Shown one piece after another: positions 26,230 through 39,579 of a stretch of DNA of 64,000 nucleotides. The position numbers and the translations under genes are program-made. Source of the DNA: Cylicocyclus nassatus (taxonomy: Eukaryota > Nematoda > Chromadorea > Rhabditida > Strongylidae); the NCBI GenBank assembly GCA_958299035.1, contig CATQJL010000305.1:71392792-71456791 (forward strand). Direction: 5' to 3'. Position 1 is the stretch's first letter; every line of letters begins with the position of its first letter. The notes beneath the pieces were generated by a model, which saw only the letters and a list, made by a program, of their open reading frames with translations, did no database searches and was not told the origin of the DNA.

Positions 26230-29074
26230 TAAATACTGCCTTCAATCACCTATTTGGTATACATTTATTTGCCTTATTTATTCGTTTATTTGTGTATTAT
26301 TTGACACGTATTTGCATTTGTTTATCTGTTATCTGTTAAGTCAAGTATTTGTGATGCACTATCATTATCGATTTGTATAGTCTCAAGTTTAGCTTAGTAG
26401 CATATCGCTTATCTTGCAATCTAGGTTTCATTTCCCATGTTTATCACATTTCCGTCTGTACAAGAAGAGCCTAGTTCGCCGTAAAGCTATGCTTCCAACT
26501 GAAGTGAAAAGGATTCGAGCAAGTGCCCCTCAAGTTTCCTCTATTCTCAAGTGTTACCCTACGGCAAAAAGAGCCTTCACCTATTGGAGTAGAAGATTTG
26601 AAGATAAAGATATTTCAATATCTCGTCTTCAACCAATACATGACAAGAGAAATGGCAAGAAGATCAAGAAACTCGAAACAAGTAAAACATCTTCTACAAA
26701 CAACTCTATTGTCATAATGTCTTTCAATAATTCCGGTATCGTTTTGTTGAGCTGTATTCAACTTAGGTTTACAATATGGAGCGAATCACCAAGTTCTTCA
26801 TGATATAGAATTACGGTAGGAAGTTCCATTTTATGGCGTCGCTATAAAAAAGCTTTCGTTCCAAATAATGTTAGAAAAATCCAACAATTTACTTGGTAAG
26901 GCTTTCTTGGACGGTGAGTTCAATACTCAGCACTATAGGAGACTGTGAAGCTTTCTAAACGATGTAACAACATTTTTTAGAAGAATCGAAATAACGGCTG
27001 CTACTGCTTGCAGGCATAGCTTTTCAATAAAACATTATGATGATATGCAAACTTAACATTTAAAATCAGCGACTTCAATGCTAGTGTGAGTTTTCAGGTC
27101 GCTTTGTTTCCTTTCTGAGGCAAAATATGGCACTTCATGGCTCAAGAACCTCTTCAGGCTTCCCACCGTATTTCTACATTGATGAAGAACCATCGGTGAT
27201 TTTTAACTTCGAATCTAAGCTGAAGCCAGCTCTACAGTATAATACCTAATGCTTTTCCAAATACTCCATGACAAAGGAGTTAACAACAAGTAAACAGTAG
27301 GTACGCTCTTTTGTTAACCTTGTATATGGCCAGGATTTGAAGTAAAATTTTTGACTTTGTAAGCTAGAACAACTCATCACAATTCTACAAGCTATCAGAA
27401 AGGATAAAAATTATTTTTGAAATATTTACTTGATATTGATCACTTCAAAAATGACATCATTATTCGAACTTTCCGGGTGTTTTTTTGCATCTAAGGGGTA
27501 ACACGGAGAATGAGGCGGAAATCAAATGCCTTTTTTGCAATTCTGAGACAGTCGCTTACAAAAAAGTTTCCTTTGTTTTATCTAGCCGCCTTCAGGGGCA
27601 ATGATGTCTATGGGGAGTTCCCATAGAGCGTGGATATATCTATGAAGCAGGAAGTAGCTCATTAGAATGCTCCAATTGCCACTACGATTTCTGCGCTGGC
27701 TAAATGTGTTCGTGTGGTGTCGATGTCTTTTTCCTAGAATTAGTGGTCCGAAATTAGCTGAAAGGAACGGCTCTCTGAAGGTATTGCTAGTGCAATTTTG
27801 AATCCCTCGGCTTTCTCCTCGGGAATGGAATGGAAATTCAATAAAAAACAGTAAATGATTTATATTCAAGCGCATTTCATATAATTCATTAACGGTCAAG
27901 AAGTTCAATTCCGAAAAAAGAAAAAATTGAAAGTGCGTCATATTCTGACCTGTGAAAAAAACAACAATGTTTTGGAAAACAGATTTCATTCCTGAGCCCG
28001 AAAGGCACAGCAGTCATTTGAAGTTAACTTCCAAGTTTTGGTCTCTTGCCTTTTCATGCCCCTGATTCCGTTATCGAGAATCCGCGAAAATCCGACCTGT
28101 TGCGAAAAGCCAGCACGCTGGACCTCCGGAATGGTGAATGGATGGGCGCGCGGGTGGGCGGGCATTGCTGGAGGGGGCGGCGCCAACTTGGAATCCCCTT
28201 ATGCCTCTTCGCTATTTCGAAGCGTTTTTCCCCCTTTCGAAACGACACTGTGCTGCGATTTGGGCATTGGGTTGATAGTGGGTCCTACCTATCGTAAAAT
28301 GCCAAAAGCTCAAGACTCTTAATTTAGGGTGGACGGTGCCTTTAAGAAAAAATGTAGAAACGCAGAATCTTTCTGTAACTCTGAGATTATGTAAGCGCAT
28401 AATCTCAAATTTTGTTGACTCTATAAGGACGACTGAGACCCTCTACAGCAATGCCCTCTCCCTAAATTTTACCCATGGCGGTACTTTTGCACCAAACGCT
28501 TCGAATAAATCCTTACAATGTTTTTGTTTGTTCAAGAGAAGCGCTTGAAGCTGAAGATTGCCCTCGTTTAGAGCGTTTTGTACATCGCACTGAATTCCTC
28601 ATTGCGGTGCATTGAATAATGAGTGTTCTCTTATACAGCACTTTTCCCTGAGAGTTCTGTGCATTGAATATTTTCCTGCTCTCTTTGAAGAACTTCCTCA
28701 CTGAACATCGCTAACCTTTGATAATTTCAACAAAATTATCCTTCAAAACCTGAATTAACCTTACCAATGCTAAAGATATTCATCGATTTTTGTTCTGAAA
28801 GAAAGTAAATGCAATAGCTTTTCTGCGTTTCTTTCATTCATCGAGATGGCACTTACGTCCTTCACAAGAGCAAAAGTTCACGTAGATAACTATCTTCGAA
28901 AAAGGTTCTTGGTGACGGAAGTCCTTTCGAGTTTTGTCAGTCAATCAATGCTAATTGCAGGATGTCCACCTCCTCCCTTTTTTGCGCAAAAGGAAGAATT
29001 CAGACTTCTTGGCTGCAAAACAACCATTTCAAAGTACCTGCATTTCAGTCTGCACAGCTTTCTCTGGATCGGAT
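26230..29074. other. No gene recognised
   Basis: Open frames at 26414-26803 (plus, 129 codons) and 27582-27989 (minus, 135 codons) lack motifs I can defend. A GC-rich patch at about 28070-28200 stands out against the AT-rich surroundings but has no clear feature. Confidence 0.35.
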
Positions 29075-29279
29075 CAAGTTGGATATCGTTTTTGGTACAA
29101 AAAGCAAAAGGAATATCATTTTTGTGGTTCAAAAACCAAAAATTGCGATGTTTTTTAGCCGACGTTTCGTTTCTTCGAGAGTCTCACGTTTAGGCTTTAG
29201 GGCCAAAGGGGAATCCGTACGAAATTCCCAAGATCAAAGGGGACTTCGTTTTTAAATTTCCCTGATGCCAGCCCGTGCC
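29075..29279 (+). repeat. Dispersed repeat, copy 1
   Basis: This is similar along its length, in the same orientation, to 46584-46797. Shared blocks include GGATATCGTTT.TGGTACAAA, ATCGTTTTTGTGG-like sequence, GACGTTTCG, ACGTTTA.G.TTAG and GG.ACTTCGTT. No terminal inverted repeats are obvious. Probably an old dispersed transposable-element fragment. Confidence 0.6.
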
Positions 29280-31727
29280 GAGACCAAGACTTCAAAGTAA
29301 TTCATTGTAGAAAGATTTTGGCAATGAAAATTTGGAGCATTCACCCATAAGCATTATGACGCGAACTTGAACAGTTTAGTGAGATTACACCAAACACAAA
29401 TTACAGTATCTTTTCCCATCTTCTACTTTATCGTGTGTTATAAGCTAGCTCTAATTGTCATCGTTATGAAGTAATTAAGAGTAGGATTCGCAAACTGACG
29501 ATAAGTTACCAAAGCTGGGATTCAAAACAGTTGTTCTTGTACAAATTTCAGCATTAATAGCTTTCGAATGGAGAGAAGTTTTGGAGCACTTCTCAAAGTT
29601 GGGTTTGGGTTTCTTTGCAAGATTTTTTGCCTTTGCTTCCCAAATTCGGAATCGTCCCGGCCTTTTATCTGGGTTACTCGCACCTCGTACTTGGCACTGG
29701 AAAACATTGAATAGCTTTCATTTATTGGGCTGATCGAGTATCTGACGAAGCCAATATCTGAATTTTTCTTGAAATGCGGAGGATGATGGAGCATTGCCTC
29801 GTTCGCAGTACTGACTTAGTGCAAGGTTTCGGAGAGGCTCGATATTATTTTAATTTGACAATTAGCTCAGTTCTTGATGTGCGGTCTACAAGTGCTTGAT
29901 TCTAAAAAACGAACCGGATTGCTGCATCCTTCAAAGGAAAAATTTCAATAAATAATAGTGTTTTGACAAATTTCAACCTCCAACGATTTTTGTCCTTGTG
30001 TTGCGTAGCATTTTGTTAGCTTGCTGAAACACCCAGCCTTCACTGACTCTGGACGATTTTACAATATCTTTTACCTTCCTTCAAAGAATTTCTTTTTCTT
30101 AACATTAATTGCAAAAAAATAGAGGAACATTTCTTTGACAGATGGCGATCCCGCCAGATTGCTTCATCTGCAAATTCTTCACAGCATAACCAAGTGAGGA
30201 GACAAACATATCCTGATTTGGTTGTTTATGTTCACGTATTCAATTTTCGCTCTTACGTCGTGGTTCCGCCTTGGGGCACTATTCATTTGCAATGCAAGAT
30301 GCATGGTCGTGAGTTTGGTTTATTATGCGCACTTGGACATTTTGTAAACAACGCAATTTGAAATTTCTCACTTTCTTCCACTTTAAAAAGTCATGGTGTG
30401 CAAAACTGCAAACCATGAAATGTCGTTGACCTTCATGCTGAAACAAAAAAAAGTGTGAAATGATTGATTCTTCTCACGTTGTTTGACAATCGAACTTATT
30501 TTCCAGGTGAAGCAATATTGTGAAGGGGAAAATGTGTAAAATCTGTTGGAAGTGTTTGTAGAGCCTAGAATTCTTCTATGGTAGTTAATGTTTGAAAAAG
30601 AGAGTGAATTCAGGCAATAGATTAATGACATATAAAGTTTACAACTGCACAGCTTGCTGAATTTTTCAAACCCGTATCTTTTTCTTGACTCAAAATTTTA
30701 GAATTCTGTGGTGTTCAAAAACTCTGAGATTCTGGACTTCTTATGTGGAACCTGCTTAAGAAGCACAAACAAGGCTACTGCCCAGGAGGGAATCCACAGA
30801 ATTCATTCAGTGCGGAAAAATTCCACTTCAAGCCCCCGCCCAGTACCGTAATCTTTCTGAGCGGACAACTCAGCGTCCTCGACGTACGGTAAGTTAGAGT
30901 TGGATCTCTTGTCCACAAATTGTGAATATATGATGACGATTGGGCAATGGCTCAAGGATCCCGAACGCTATAAGCATTGAAAAAGTACGGTACTGGCGAG
31001 ATCAGAGCACAATTACAAGATATGTCTAAACACTATTTGTAAGCATGGTTGGTAAATTTTTGCATCATTTTTGAGCAAGACAATCTAAGCAAGGACTGAA
31101 TGAAGTTATCTTTCTCACATATATGCTTTCTCCTCTTTTCTCTCCGCTATTCCCTGCCCCTTCCATGTTTCTACACTCGTTGCATTGATATTTTGTTATA
31201 TATGCTAAGTAAATGAGGCTTGACTGCTACATCATCCAAGCTATAGTTTTTTCCACGAAGTCTGTTGCAAAGTATTGCTGCCCCATTCTTTAGTAATATA
31301 TGCATTTTTATCATTTTTCGCAATATTTACATCTAGGATCTGAGTCTCATCCTGTGAAGTGTTCTTCACTTAACTTTAATATAGAAGAAATATTGGGGGG
31401 GGGGGGAGAAGAGAAATGTTCATGCTTAGATGGAACATCACTTTTCCCCCACCCCATACTAAGAAATGAAATGAGCCTCAACTCCACGCGTCATTCTCCA
31501 TCAATATGAATTTGTTGTGGACTAATAAACGTCAGTGATGGAAGCAAATGGCCTAAGTAGATTTGATTTTAAGTTCGAAATAGAGTGACAAGTTGGGAAA
31601 GGGCAATGCAAAGTACGCAGTTATTGTTTTTACTTCGAAATATCATCGGAAATTGATTTTTTGCTATCTGAAGAGTAAGAGGTTGCCATTTGCGCGGACC
31701 AAAATGGAAACACCCACAGTGTCGTCT
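29280..31727. other. No gene recognised
   Basis: AT-rich, short open frames only, and a G-run at about 31396-31407. An inverted pair GAATTCTGTGG (30702) / CCACAGAATTC (30793) is too short to classify. Confidence 0.4.
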
Positions 31728-31775
31728 CTTTGAGCAGCAACCAAGATGTCATAACTATTTATTCAACCGGCCAAC

Positions 31776-31800
31776 GTTTCGGCTTTTTCGCCTTCGTCAG
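31776..31800 (-). ncRNA. Hammerhead-ribozyme-like core in the 3' repeat of the Penelope-like remnant
   Basis: On the minus strand: CTGACGA, stem AGGC / GCC with loop GAAAAA, then GAAAC, followed by GTTGGCC. The core matches CUGANGA - stem II - GAAAC. A GTC triplet occurs upstream on the same strand (about 31830), but stems I and III would be short and mismatched on a single copy. Confidence 0.5.
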
Positions 31801-32014
31801 AGCCTGGAAAATCGAATGTATAAGTGACGCATCCACCGGACTCCAACATCAAAGCTCAGGATATCATTCAATCCGTGAACAGTACGAAAGCCAAAGTAGA
31901 TTAACGGACCGCCAGAACTCACCTTAGATGACACAATAGGAGGAGCATTGACCACCGAATGTGGGATATGTACCTCCACCTCTTTTTATAGCAGCCTTGT
32001 GACCTGACCTCATA

Positions 32015-32200
32015 TCAAAATCTACAGAGGGATTGATATGTCGCGAGTTCATTAGTTACCGCCAAGCACTCCTCCTTCTGGTTCATTTTTGGACTCTTGG
32101 CGTTTATCCAGAAGGCCTCCAAAGTTTTGCGCGCCAGCAGTTCGGGCTCGTAGGTCAGTATCTTGACTCCAATTTGTACCTCGGCGCTTTCATGGTGCAC
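32015..32200 (-). pseudogene. GIY-YIG endonuclease C-terminus of a Penelope-like element
   Basis: The last 60 or so codons of a retroelement protein are intact to the TGA stop. They contain KTLEAFWINAKSPKMNQKEE and CLAVTNELATYQSLC. The LEAFWI segment followed by a P.MN.KEEC stretch is typical of the end of GIY-YIG domains in nematode Penelope-like elements; the Glu is the expected metal-binding residue. The N-terminal GIY and YIG motifs and the reverse transcriptase are absent because the inverted repeat begins immediately upstream. Confidence 0.65.
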
Positions 32201-32435
32201 GATGCATGACTACCCAAGGGTGTTGATGGTTTTAACTTATGCTATAGCTGCTATAAAAAGAGATGGAGGTAAATATCCCACATTCGGTGGTCAATGCGCC
32301 TCCTGTTGTGTCATCTAAGGTGAGTTCTGGCGGTCCGTTAATCTACCTTAGCTTTCGTACTGTTCACTGATTGAATGATATCCTGAGCTTTGATGTCCTC
32401 TGAGTGGATGCGTCACTTACACATTCGTCCAGGCT

Positions 32436-32461
32436 CTGACGAAGGCCTAAAAAGCCGAAAC
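32436..32461 (+). ncRNA. Hammerhead-ribozyme-like core in the inverted repeat copy
   Basis: Plus-strand counterpart of the core at 31776-31800: CTGACGA, AGGC, loop CTAAAAA, GCC, GAAAC. Stem II pairing is kept while the loop differs from the other copy, which fits selection on the stem before insertion, though two copies are weak evidence. Confidence 0.5.
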
Positions 32462-32512
32462 GTTGGCCGGTTGAAAAAATAGTTATAACATCTTGGTTGC
32501 TGCTCAAAGAGT

Positions 32513-35500
32513 CGACACAGCAATATCTACTACAATGCCAGATTATTAAACAGCCGAAGTTGGACCATGAAACACCCACAGTTTCTGACTTTTTCTGTTG
32601 GCCCAATAAAATATTTGAAGTTCAGCAGGAATTCAAAGTTACTTTGATGCCTTTACAGCATATGTCACCATTTTTTCAACTTGTATCTCTTCCATTTTGA
32701 GGCATACATCTCATTATATTGTTATTGTAACATATATAGTGATTACGTTTTAGTGTTAAACACTTCGCTTTTACTAGTCAGATTATTTTACTCGCTTCTA
32801 TGCAGTAAGGTGATTCTTTCCCAAAATAATTGATAAGTCTGTTTGTCTGTTTCTCCAGAAATAGTGTGGGTGCGTGCCAGCTCCATGCCAGCGCCTTGCT
32901 ATGTAGCTCCGTACCGGAATCCACATGCCCAGCAATGATCGATCTATATCCCGGCACGGCGCTGGCACAGTGCTGGCATTTCGCTGGAACGTGCATGAGA
33001 TTCAAATCATGTGTACTGCGATCATATTCAGAATATCCGTGGTTACTGAAGAAAGAGTTTCAAACATGTGAATCTATTATATTTCGACTGGATTTAGCTT
33101 TTCAGACATGCTCAGAAAAAATAGTGCAAGTTTTCTTACACCTTCTTGCAATACTCTGCAGAGCTGTGGAATACCTAAATATGTGTCCACAAAGCTCAAA
33201 ATAGCAGCTACCCGCAGAAGTGTACGGTGCTCTTGAAAAACCAAATGTGGCATTCAGCGAAGCATTTTTTGTGGATGTTACCTTTGTTGCCCCCACATAG
33301 TTTTTACATACAAGGGCAGAAATAACTTGCTAGCCTCAGGCAGAGGTGAATAGCTGTTATGTTTTGTTTGGTAGAATGTTTTGGGTCTTTTAGATTTTTT
33401 CTTAGAAAGGATTGAGCTATAAATTTGAGCGCAGTATATCTAAAATTGTCATTCTGAAGTAGCAACATCGTCAGATCTATCAAGATTGTCTCAACTATGG
33501 GGCCAAATCCTTCAGTAATGATTTTATGTAAGCATAAAGTTTTATTATTGAGCGGTTTCATTTATGGACGAACTTACATATCTTAAGCTCCATTTTTGGC
33601 TTGAGCTGAAAATGGCATTTCGGAGAATAGACACTTTCATAAAACAAAAACTGCAATTTATCTTTCGGAAACCAGACGTGGCCTGTTGCAATGCTCTTTC
33701 TTTCCATTTCTGGATCCACTTCATGTCTCAAGAATGTCAGGAGGGCATTAATTTGGTCATGATGAGAAATGAGATATTCGCATGAGAGAAATATACTTAA
33801 CGTCCCTTTTTTCCACATTTTCTGATGAATAAGTATTATTTATGATATTACTTTCTGCAGGACTCGTACCAATTTATCAAGTGAATTTTTATCTTCAAGC
33901 TGAGGACCATCTATTGTTTTTCGAATGTTAGCATTAGTTCCATTTGCAGGAGTTCATCGAAAAACAATGCTAATCGCTGTTGACGTTCATTCTGCTCAGC
34001 TCAGTCAAATGTCCAAATAAGCAAATCTCATCTTCAGGACTGCACAAGCAGGGACTAGTACAAGGGAAGAACTCCTCAAAGCTCCCAAAGTTGACATCTC
34101 CACGAACTTTTTCTTCTTTCGCTGATGCTGTTGTTTATCATAATATCTCTATGCCGTTTCCAATCCATTGACCCATCTTTCGAATTCTGACGCTAAATTC
34201 CACTACCAGTTTTTTTTCTGCCAACAAAATATGGTTTAACAATTATTTGGAAGCCCCATCTCATTTCAGAGCCTAATTTATGACAACACGAATCTTACCA
34301 AGGATGTCATACAAAAACTGATCGTTACCCTCCCATAATCTGTGCAGGATACATTCATTCCTCCAAACCTTTGACCATAGCGTGCATAGACGTAAAATGA
34401 TTCTTTCGGAAATCTATGTTATTTTACCGAATATTATGGAAAATATTATGGAAAATAAAATGACTCGCTCCATGTGAAAAAATAGTTGAGTGGAACACGA
34501 CATTATCTTGGCGCAGCTTTACTGAAAAATCAACATCTACTCTTTAGCGATGAATTGGCTTACCGAATTATTTTCCTTTCCAGTCTTAACAGCATTCCTG
34601 GTCATTTTTCGTCAACTTTGATAAAAATAGATAAGTGTCGATCTTGCGCTTTTCCCCAAAAGAAAATATAATGACTGTCACAAGCATATTTCCATTATTT
34701 TGAGCTTTTGAGCTTATTAACTCAGTTTACTTCAAAGCTTCTTTCACAGTATTTGGTTTTTTTTCATGGAGAAAATTCTTGTAAATTTATCATTCTTATC
34801 ACCAATTTGCCTTGAATGTAAACTACTTCACTGCTTCTATTTTTTTTCCATCAAATTCGCATCACAATTTTTGGTAAGCAAAAAATATGTTTCTCAGTCT
34901 TATGTAGCTGGCAAAAGTGAGCAAAAACTACTTCAACATATAATACTAAGTTAGGGTCTGAAGTGGAGCCAGCGGAACCACTCCAAAATTAGTCTCACTC
35001 TCACATATTAGATTACTTAAATACATAGTAAAACCTAGTGCACAGAAAAAAAACGTGAGGTGTTAGTTTAGAATAGTGCGCCTTTTAAGGTCTGGGTATG
35101 TAAAGTCAAGTGAATGGCCCATGCTAAACTTTCCATAGTCGAAAATTATCCCTCTAAAAAGCGGATTTTTTGTGATAAATCTGCTCCCCCTTCTTGACTC
35201 AAATTCTGGCTATGATTTTTGCAGCACTTTCATAAAAACGGGCCAAGTTTATCGTCTCTAGAAGCATTTCGTCATCCCTCTAGAAAGTATTGGATCGCGT
35301 TTGTTTTTTTCTTCACAATAACTATCAATTTATTCAATTTTTATTGAGAAATATTAAAATTTTTAAGGGCTGAGCTTCAATCACGTAACTTGTAACTTCC
35401 TGACTTTTAGCTTCTCAAATTATGACCATCTGCACTTTAAACATGAAATCCCAGCATGACTTTCCGAAACCATAATTTAGGCCCATTGAAATGATGGACA

Positions 35501-38500
35501 TGACAGAAACGCCCATGTCGCCCTTGAAAAAAAAACGAAATGAAAAATTTTATCTCTCTCGTTGAACCCCAAAATCTACATCTCTTGTATCTGCTTTATG
35601 AATGCTAAGGCATCATTCTTTGTTGAAGCATTGTTTCTTCATCCTATGCATGCTTCAATGAAGCTGTTAAAGATGCATTCTCATTATTTGAGAAAAATTA
35701 TATGAGAGAAAAATCTATAATCTGCATGAAACATCTAACAATTGTGAAGTCTCATAATGTTCTCCTCTGACAGTTTTCTATCAGAAATTACCTTGAATTT
35801 TTACCTTTTCAAAAAATATGCCTTTGATCACTGGAATTTCGATAATTATAAATAATTATGAATCATTTTATATATCTAACCCCCTCCGCTAGACCCTATT
35901 CTCATTACTTTTTTATAAATTGTAGTCAGCTTTTTCTCCTGTCATTGAAAAAATCGTCGAACGCAACTCAGACACCAAATCTCCAAAGAAAACAATGAAA
36001 CTTCAAGTGTAGGGCTTCCTCGCCGAATAAAAAATACGAAACGTATTATAAATGCGTGTATTTTATGTCATAGTCAAGTCTTTCTCTATACTTGAATTTA
36101 CGCAAACGATAAGAAACTTCTTTCCAAGTTTTATGAGCTTACGCAAGCAAAAGTCCACCTTTTTTCGGGCTTCAATTTTTTATTCCAAAATAAAAGAGCG
36201 AGATGCTGCTTTTGCGCGAGGATTTAGCGGCTACCGTAATTAATTATTTACGTCAGGCTACTCTTACGACATCAAGAATCTACTCCTTCTGCAAAGCAAA
36301 TTCGGAGAAAACATAAAGAGTTCTTGGAAATTTTCGGACAAACAAAAAATTCGATTAAAAAATTTGGTGAAATCATCATTTTTTCAAATCGAATTCCTAT
36401 TGTTTTCCGCGCTTTTCAAACTTTTCTATCTACAGAAAAAGAGCTGAAGAAATTGTGTTCTAAAGGTATCCTGAGAAGTAAAGCACAGAGATATAAACTG
36501 AAGCTGGTGCAAATTTCTTTGCTTATTTTACTCTTGCATTTTTCGTGATACATTTTTCATATTAAATACATACCTTTCTCCTTGGATTTGGCGTGGTACT
36601 CCAAGAATTTTACATATTTCAAAAATTTGTTACCATCCATTATTTTATTTCGAATCCACCTGCTTTCCCTTTGGACCCCGTTCTTGCGCCAGACCAGGAA
36701 GTGATAGAATTTGCTCCAAATTTGTTCGTCTGCCTGCTGGTCTTCAGTCTTGAAGTCGGATCTGAAGATGCGCAGCTTTGCATGTTGTAGCTTATTCGCC
36801 CACGCTAAGCTCAACTCACCACTCAAAACTTGGAAATGTGAGAAACACTAGAAAGTAGGAACCCGGCTTCTAGAATAGTGAGACCTCGTAAGTTCCAAAA
36901 GAGTTACCTCTATTCAATTTTGTACTAGTGCTTTGCTTCTCGACTCACACCGCAATGCATCCGAGTCAAAATTCTCTTTTGTCATGAAACATTGACATTG
37001 ACAATTTCTTAAAAACAATGCAAAATATTCCGAATTTCGTGAGATATGGAGACTTCAGTAAGTGCTTTAAACAGTACATTAAATTGGTTGAGCTTCTTCT
37101 ACAAATAATTTCAGTAATGCTGCTGAACACTAGTTAACAAATCTGATAAACAAGAGAGCCTTCTTACCCCTCAACGAATGTCTTTGCTTTTGTCTCAAGC
37201 AAATGTCAGCATGCCAAGTTATTGCACTCCAAACCAAGTCCTAAGCAATAATTATGGAAGAAGTACTCCAGTAGAACATCCTGTACTTTTTATGCAGAAG
37301 CATCGAATTATTCGAAAAGGCCAGCGCACTAGTAATGTATTTTTGCTCCGACAAGAGTGCTCCACAGCTTCGAGATGAACTTTATGAAAAGAGTGTATTT
37401 ATCTTGTTAGGAGAACAATGAAAGCGGAAGGAAGAGGCATCAGAAGGAATATGTTCCTTGTTCATGGTTTCGCAAATCATAGCTCTTCCTTGTTCTTGAG
37501 AAATTGATAATTTTCGGTAGAGTTTTGAAATTAGTTCTGATATTACTGTGAAGAATTCTCAGTCCATCCATCTCGAGAACAATCCACAAAAAATCGCAGT
37601 ATCAAAATCTTTACTGAAATTTTCACTCTGAAGGCAAAACTCTTATTTGAGAAACATTTTTCAACATTCTTTCAACGAATCATTCTTAACTTCCGTGTTA
37701 AATAAAGCTGTCATACATCTCGGATTACGGTAGCTTACTGTAATTCGGTGGGGTCGCTGCTTACATCTGCTTTATGGTTTCTTCCGTCAAGACTGTAAGG
37801 GAAAAGAGCTCTTTCCTAAATCTCCAGCTTCGTTATGCATTCAAAATCATTACTTTTGCCATCGTTACTAGGAGCACAGCTATAAGTCTTCTTCATTTTT
37901 TCAGGACCCATATTCTGGCTCATGCGTGATTTATAGAGCTTCTTCTGAAAGGATACTCATTTCGAAAAGATGAATTTTGCAGAATGAATGAGTCATTCTA
38001 TTTTTATGATAGCCAGTTTATGGCGCGACAAAAAAAGGTCGCAAGCTTCAAAATTGAGACCAAATTCCAGTTAACTTTTGAAGTTCGATGACTATGAACC
38101 AGTCTTGCTCGAAATTTCTCAGTGGAAATTTAAGCAGTAGATATCAGTGCCATACCGAGGGAGGGGTACGTCGCTGGTATATGATTTTGACCCCTTTTTC
38201 CTCTTTTTTTCTTCGATACAAAGCTCCTCCAAAGTTCCGACTGGCATACTTGTTTACGTGTGCTGATGCCTTCCCCCCCCCCCCCCCCCGCCCGCGCCCC
38301 GTCGTTCTCTGCCTTGATTTGCAAATTTAGTCCACAGCCAAGAGGGCCACTTGGCAAAATTGCGGGATTTTTTTTACATTGCAGTTTTTCTCTCTTTTTG
38401 ATAAGTTGATGAACGTGGTGATAAACTTGATCATCCAAATATTTTCAAAAATATGGAAAAATTCGCAGTTCAGGAAAGGTAATTTTCAAATTGTGTTTGG

Positions 38501-39579
38501 TGATGAATGATTGTTTGTTTCCTTATTAGCAATATTTTTTTTCCACTTTTAATAAGATTATAAATTAAATGGCAATGATATTAGACGTCTCAATTTAATT
38601 CTTTGACTCTTCAGAAGTCCTCATAAAAAAAGCTTTGAAAAGGAGCATAAGTATCACTCAGAAGAATAATTATTTTGGAAAGAAAAAATTGTCGCGAATA
38701 TTAAAAAATGCGACTTTGTTATTTAATCTAATGCCTTCAATCTTCCTATGATTTCGGACTTCTAAATGAACCGTGAATTAGAACATCTGTTTGGTTTCTG
38801 AAACCAACCTCTTTCTTTCCTAATCAATTTCTCGAATCTTCTTAGTTTTTGAAGATGCTTAAGCAAATTAGGCACTAACCATTCTGTCTGTTTAGCAGCC
38901 TTATTTGCATAATTGTCTTGCTAACCACTCGCTGTTTTCTGTAAACCCGTTGATTTCTAGGATTTTCTGAACTCCTACGCATTTTATTAAGCAAATGGAA
39001 AAATGTTAAAAATTCAAAGTCTGCAAATTGTTGGTATGAGTCATTTTCTCTAGCACTAGCGTGCTCGCAACTTTTAGGAGGCATTTTTTCATAGAAGTAA
39101 TAAATTAATGCGAATACTGACTTAAATTCACTTGAGAACTTTCTAGATACATGCCATAAACGCATGCAAATATAATGTCGAATTTGATGATTGACAATCT
39201 CAGAACATTTCTTGATAAGTTACATTTGCTTAACTTACATAAAGGGAAGTTTTCCAAGACTAAGTTTCAAATCTTAGGCTTAACCTTTATATTGTAGCCC
39301 CAACTTGGCTTCTCTGAAAAATTGATAAATTGGCAGTTAATAAGTTGAAAGCTCTAGTAAGCCAATAAAGTGATCAATAATAGTTGATTCTGCTTCTCTA
39401 AAATGAGCTATGGAATCTGGTATGCAATTTTTCGTAGGCAGCTTTTCAAAACACACAGTCAGCTTTTATTTGGAGCATTTTGCCTTGACAAAGAGGATTT
39501 CAGGTGTGACATTGAATAATTGCTAAAATATTCAAAAAATGAACATTCATACATTAAATAGGATAAACTTTCAATATTA
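32513..39579. other. 7 kb gene-poor AT-rich region
   Basis: I see no supportable gene. Minor items: a GC-rich segment at 32865-33000 with repeated GGCACGGCGCTGGCAC-type motifs shared with 60619-60719; a minus-strand open frame of 89 codons at 36557-36826 with coding-like composition but no family; and CAGTGCCATACCGAGGGAGG at 38145 followed by a C-run near 38274-38290, resembling the end of the hAT-like element at 21993. Confidence 0.45.

Larger units (their letters stand above)
31728..32512 (-). mobile_element. Penelope-like retroelement remnant with inverted terminal repeats
   Basis: Two inverted copies of a 250-265 bp repeat (31728-31992 and about 32262-32512) enclose the end of a GIY-YIG protein (32015-32200, minus). 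Shared segments include CCACATTCGGTGGTCAATGC, GTGAGTTCTGGCGGTCCGTT and the ribozyme-like core. Penelope-like elements are known to end in a GIY-YIG endonuclease, to have direct or inverted terminal repeats, and to carry hammerhead motifs in them. All three features are here. The reverse transcriptase is missing, so the copy is 5'-truncated and dead. Confidence 0.75.

Noticed and set aside
25441..26339. Identical short proteins on both strands (MKEKDLFFLIKLQ..)
   Set aside because: They are the same arm of a palindromic element read in two orientations, not genes.
27582..27989. 135-codon minus-strand frame with LNFLTVNELYEM, reminiscent of the end of a non-LTR reverse transcriptase
   Set aside because: The likeness covers only a few residues, with no catalytic motif or neighbouring retroelement sequence.
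31393..31408. G-run (and C-run at 38274-38290) as possible structured DNA
   Set aside because: Simple homopolymer tracts with no further G-tract pattern. The second probably belongs to a decayed hAT-like copy.
36557..36826. 89-codon minus-strand frame with coding-like composition
   Set aside because: No motif, no splice agreement and no neighbouring coding exons. Mentioned only as part of the gene-poor interval.
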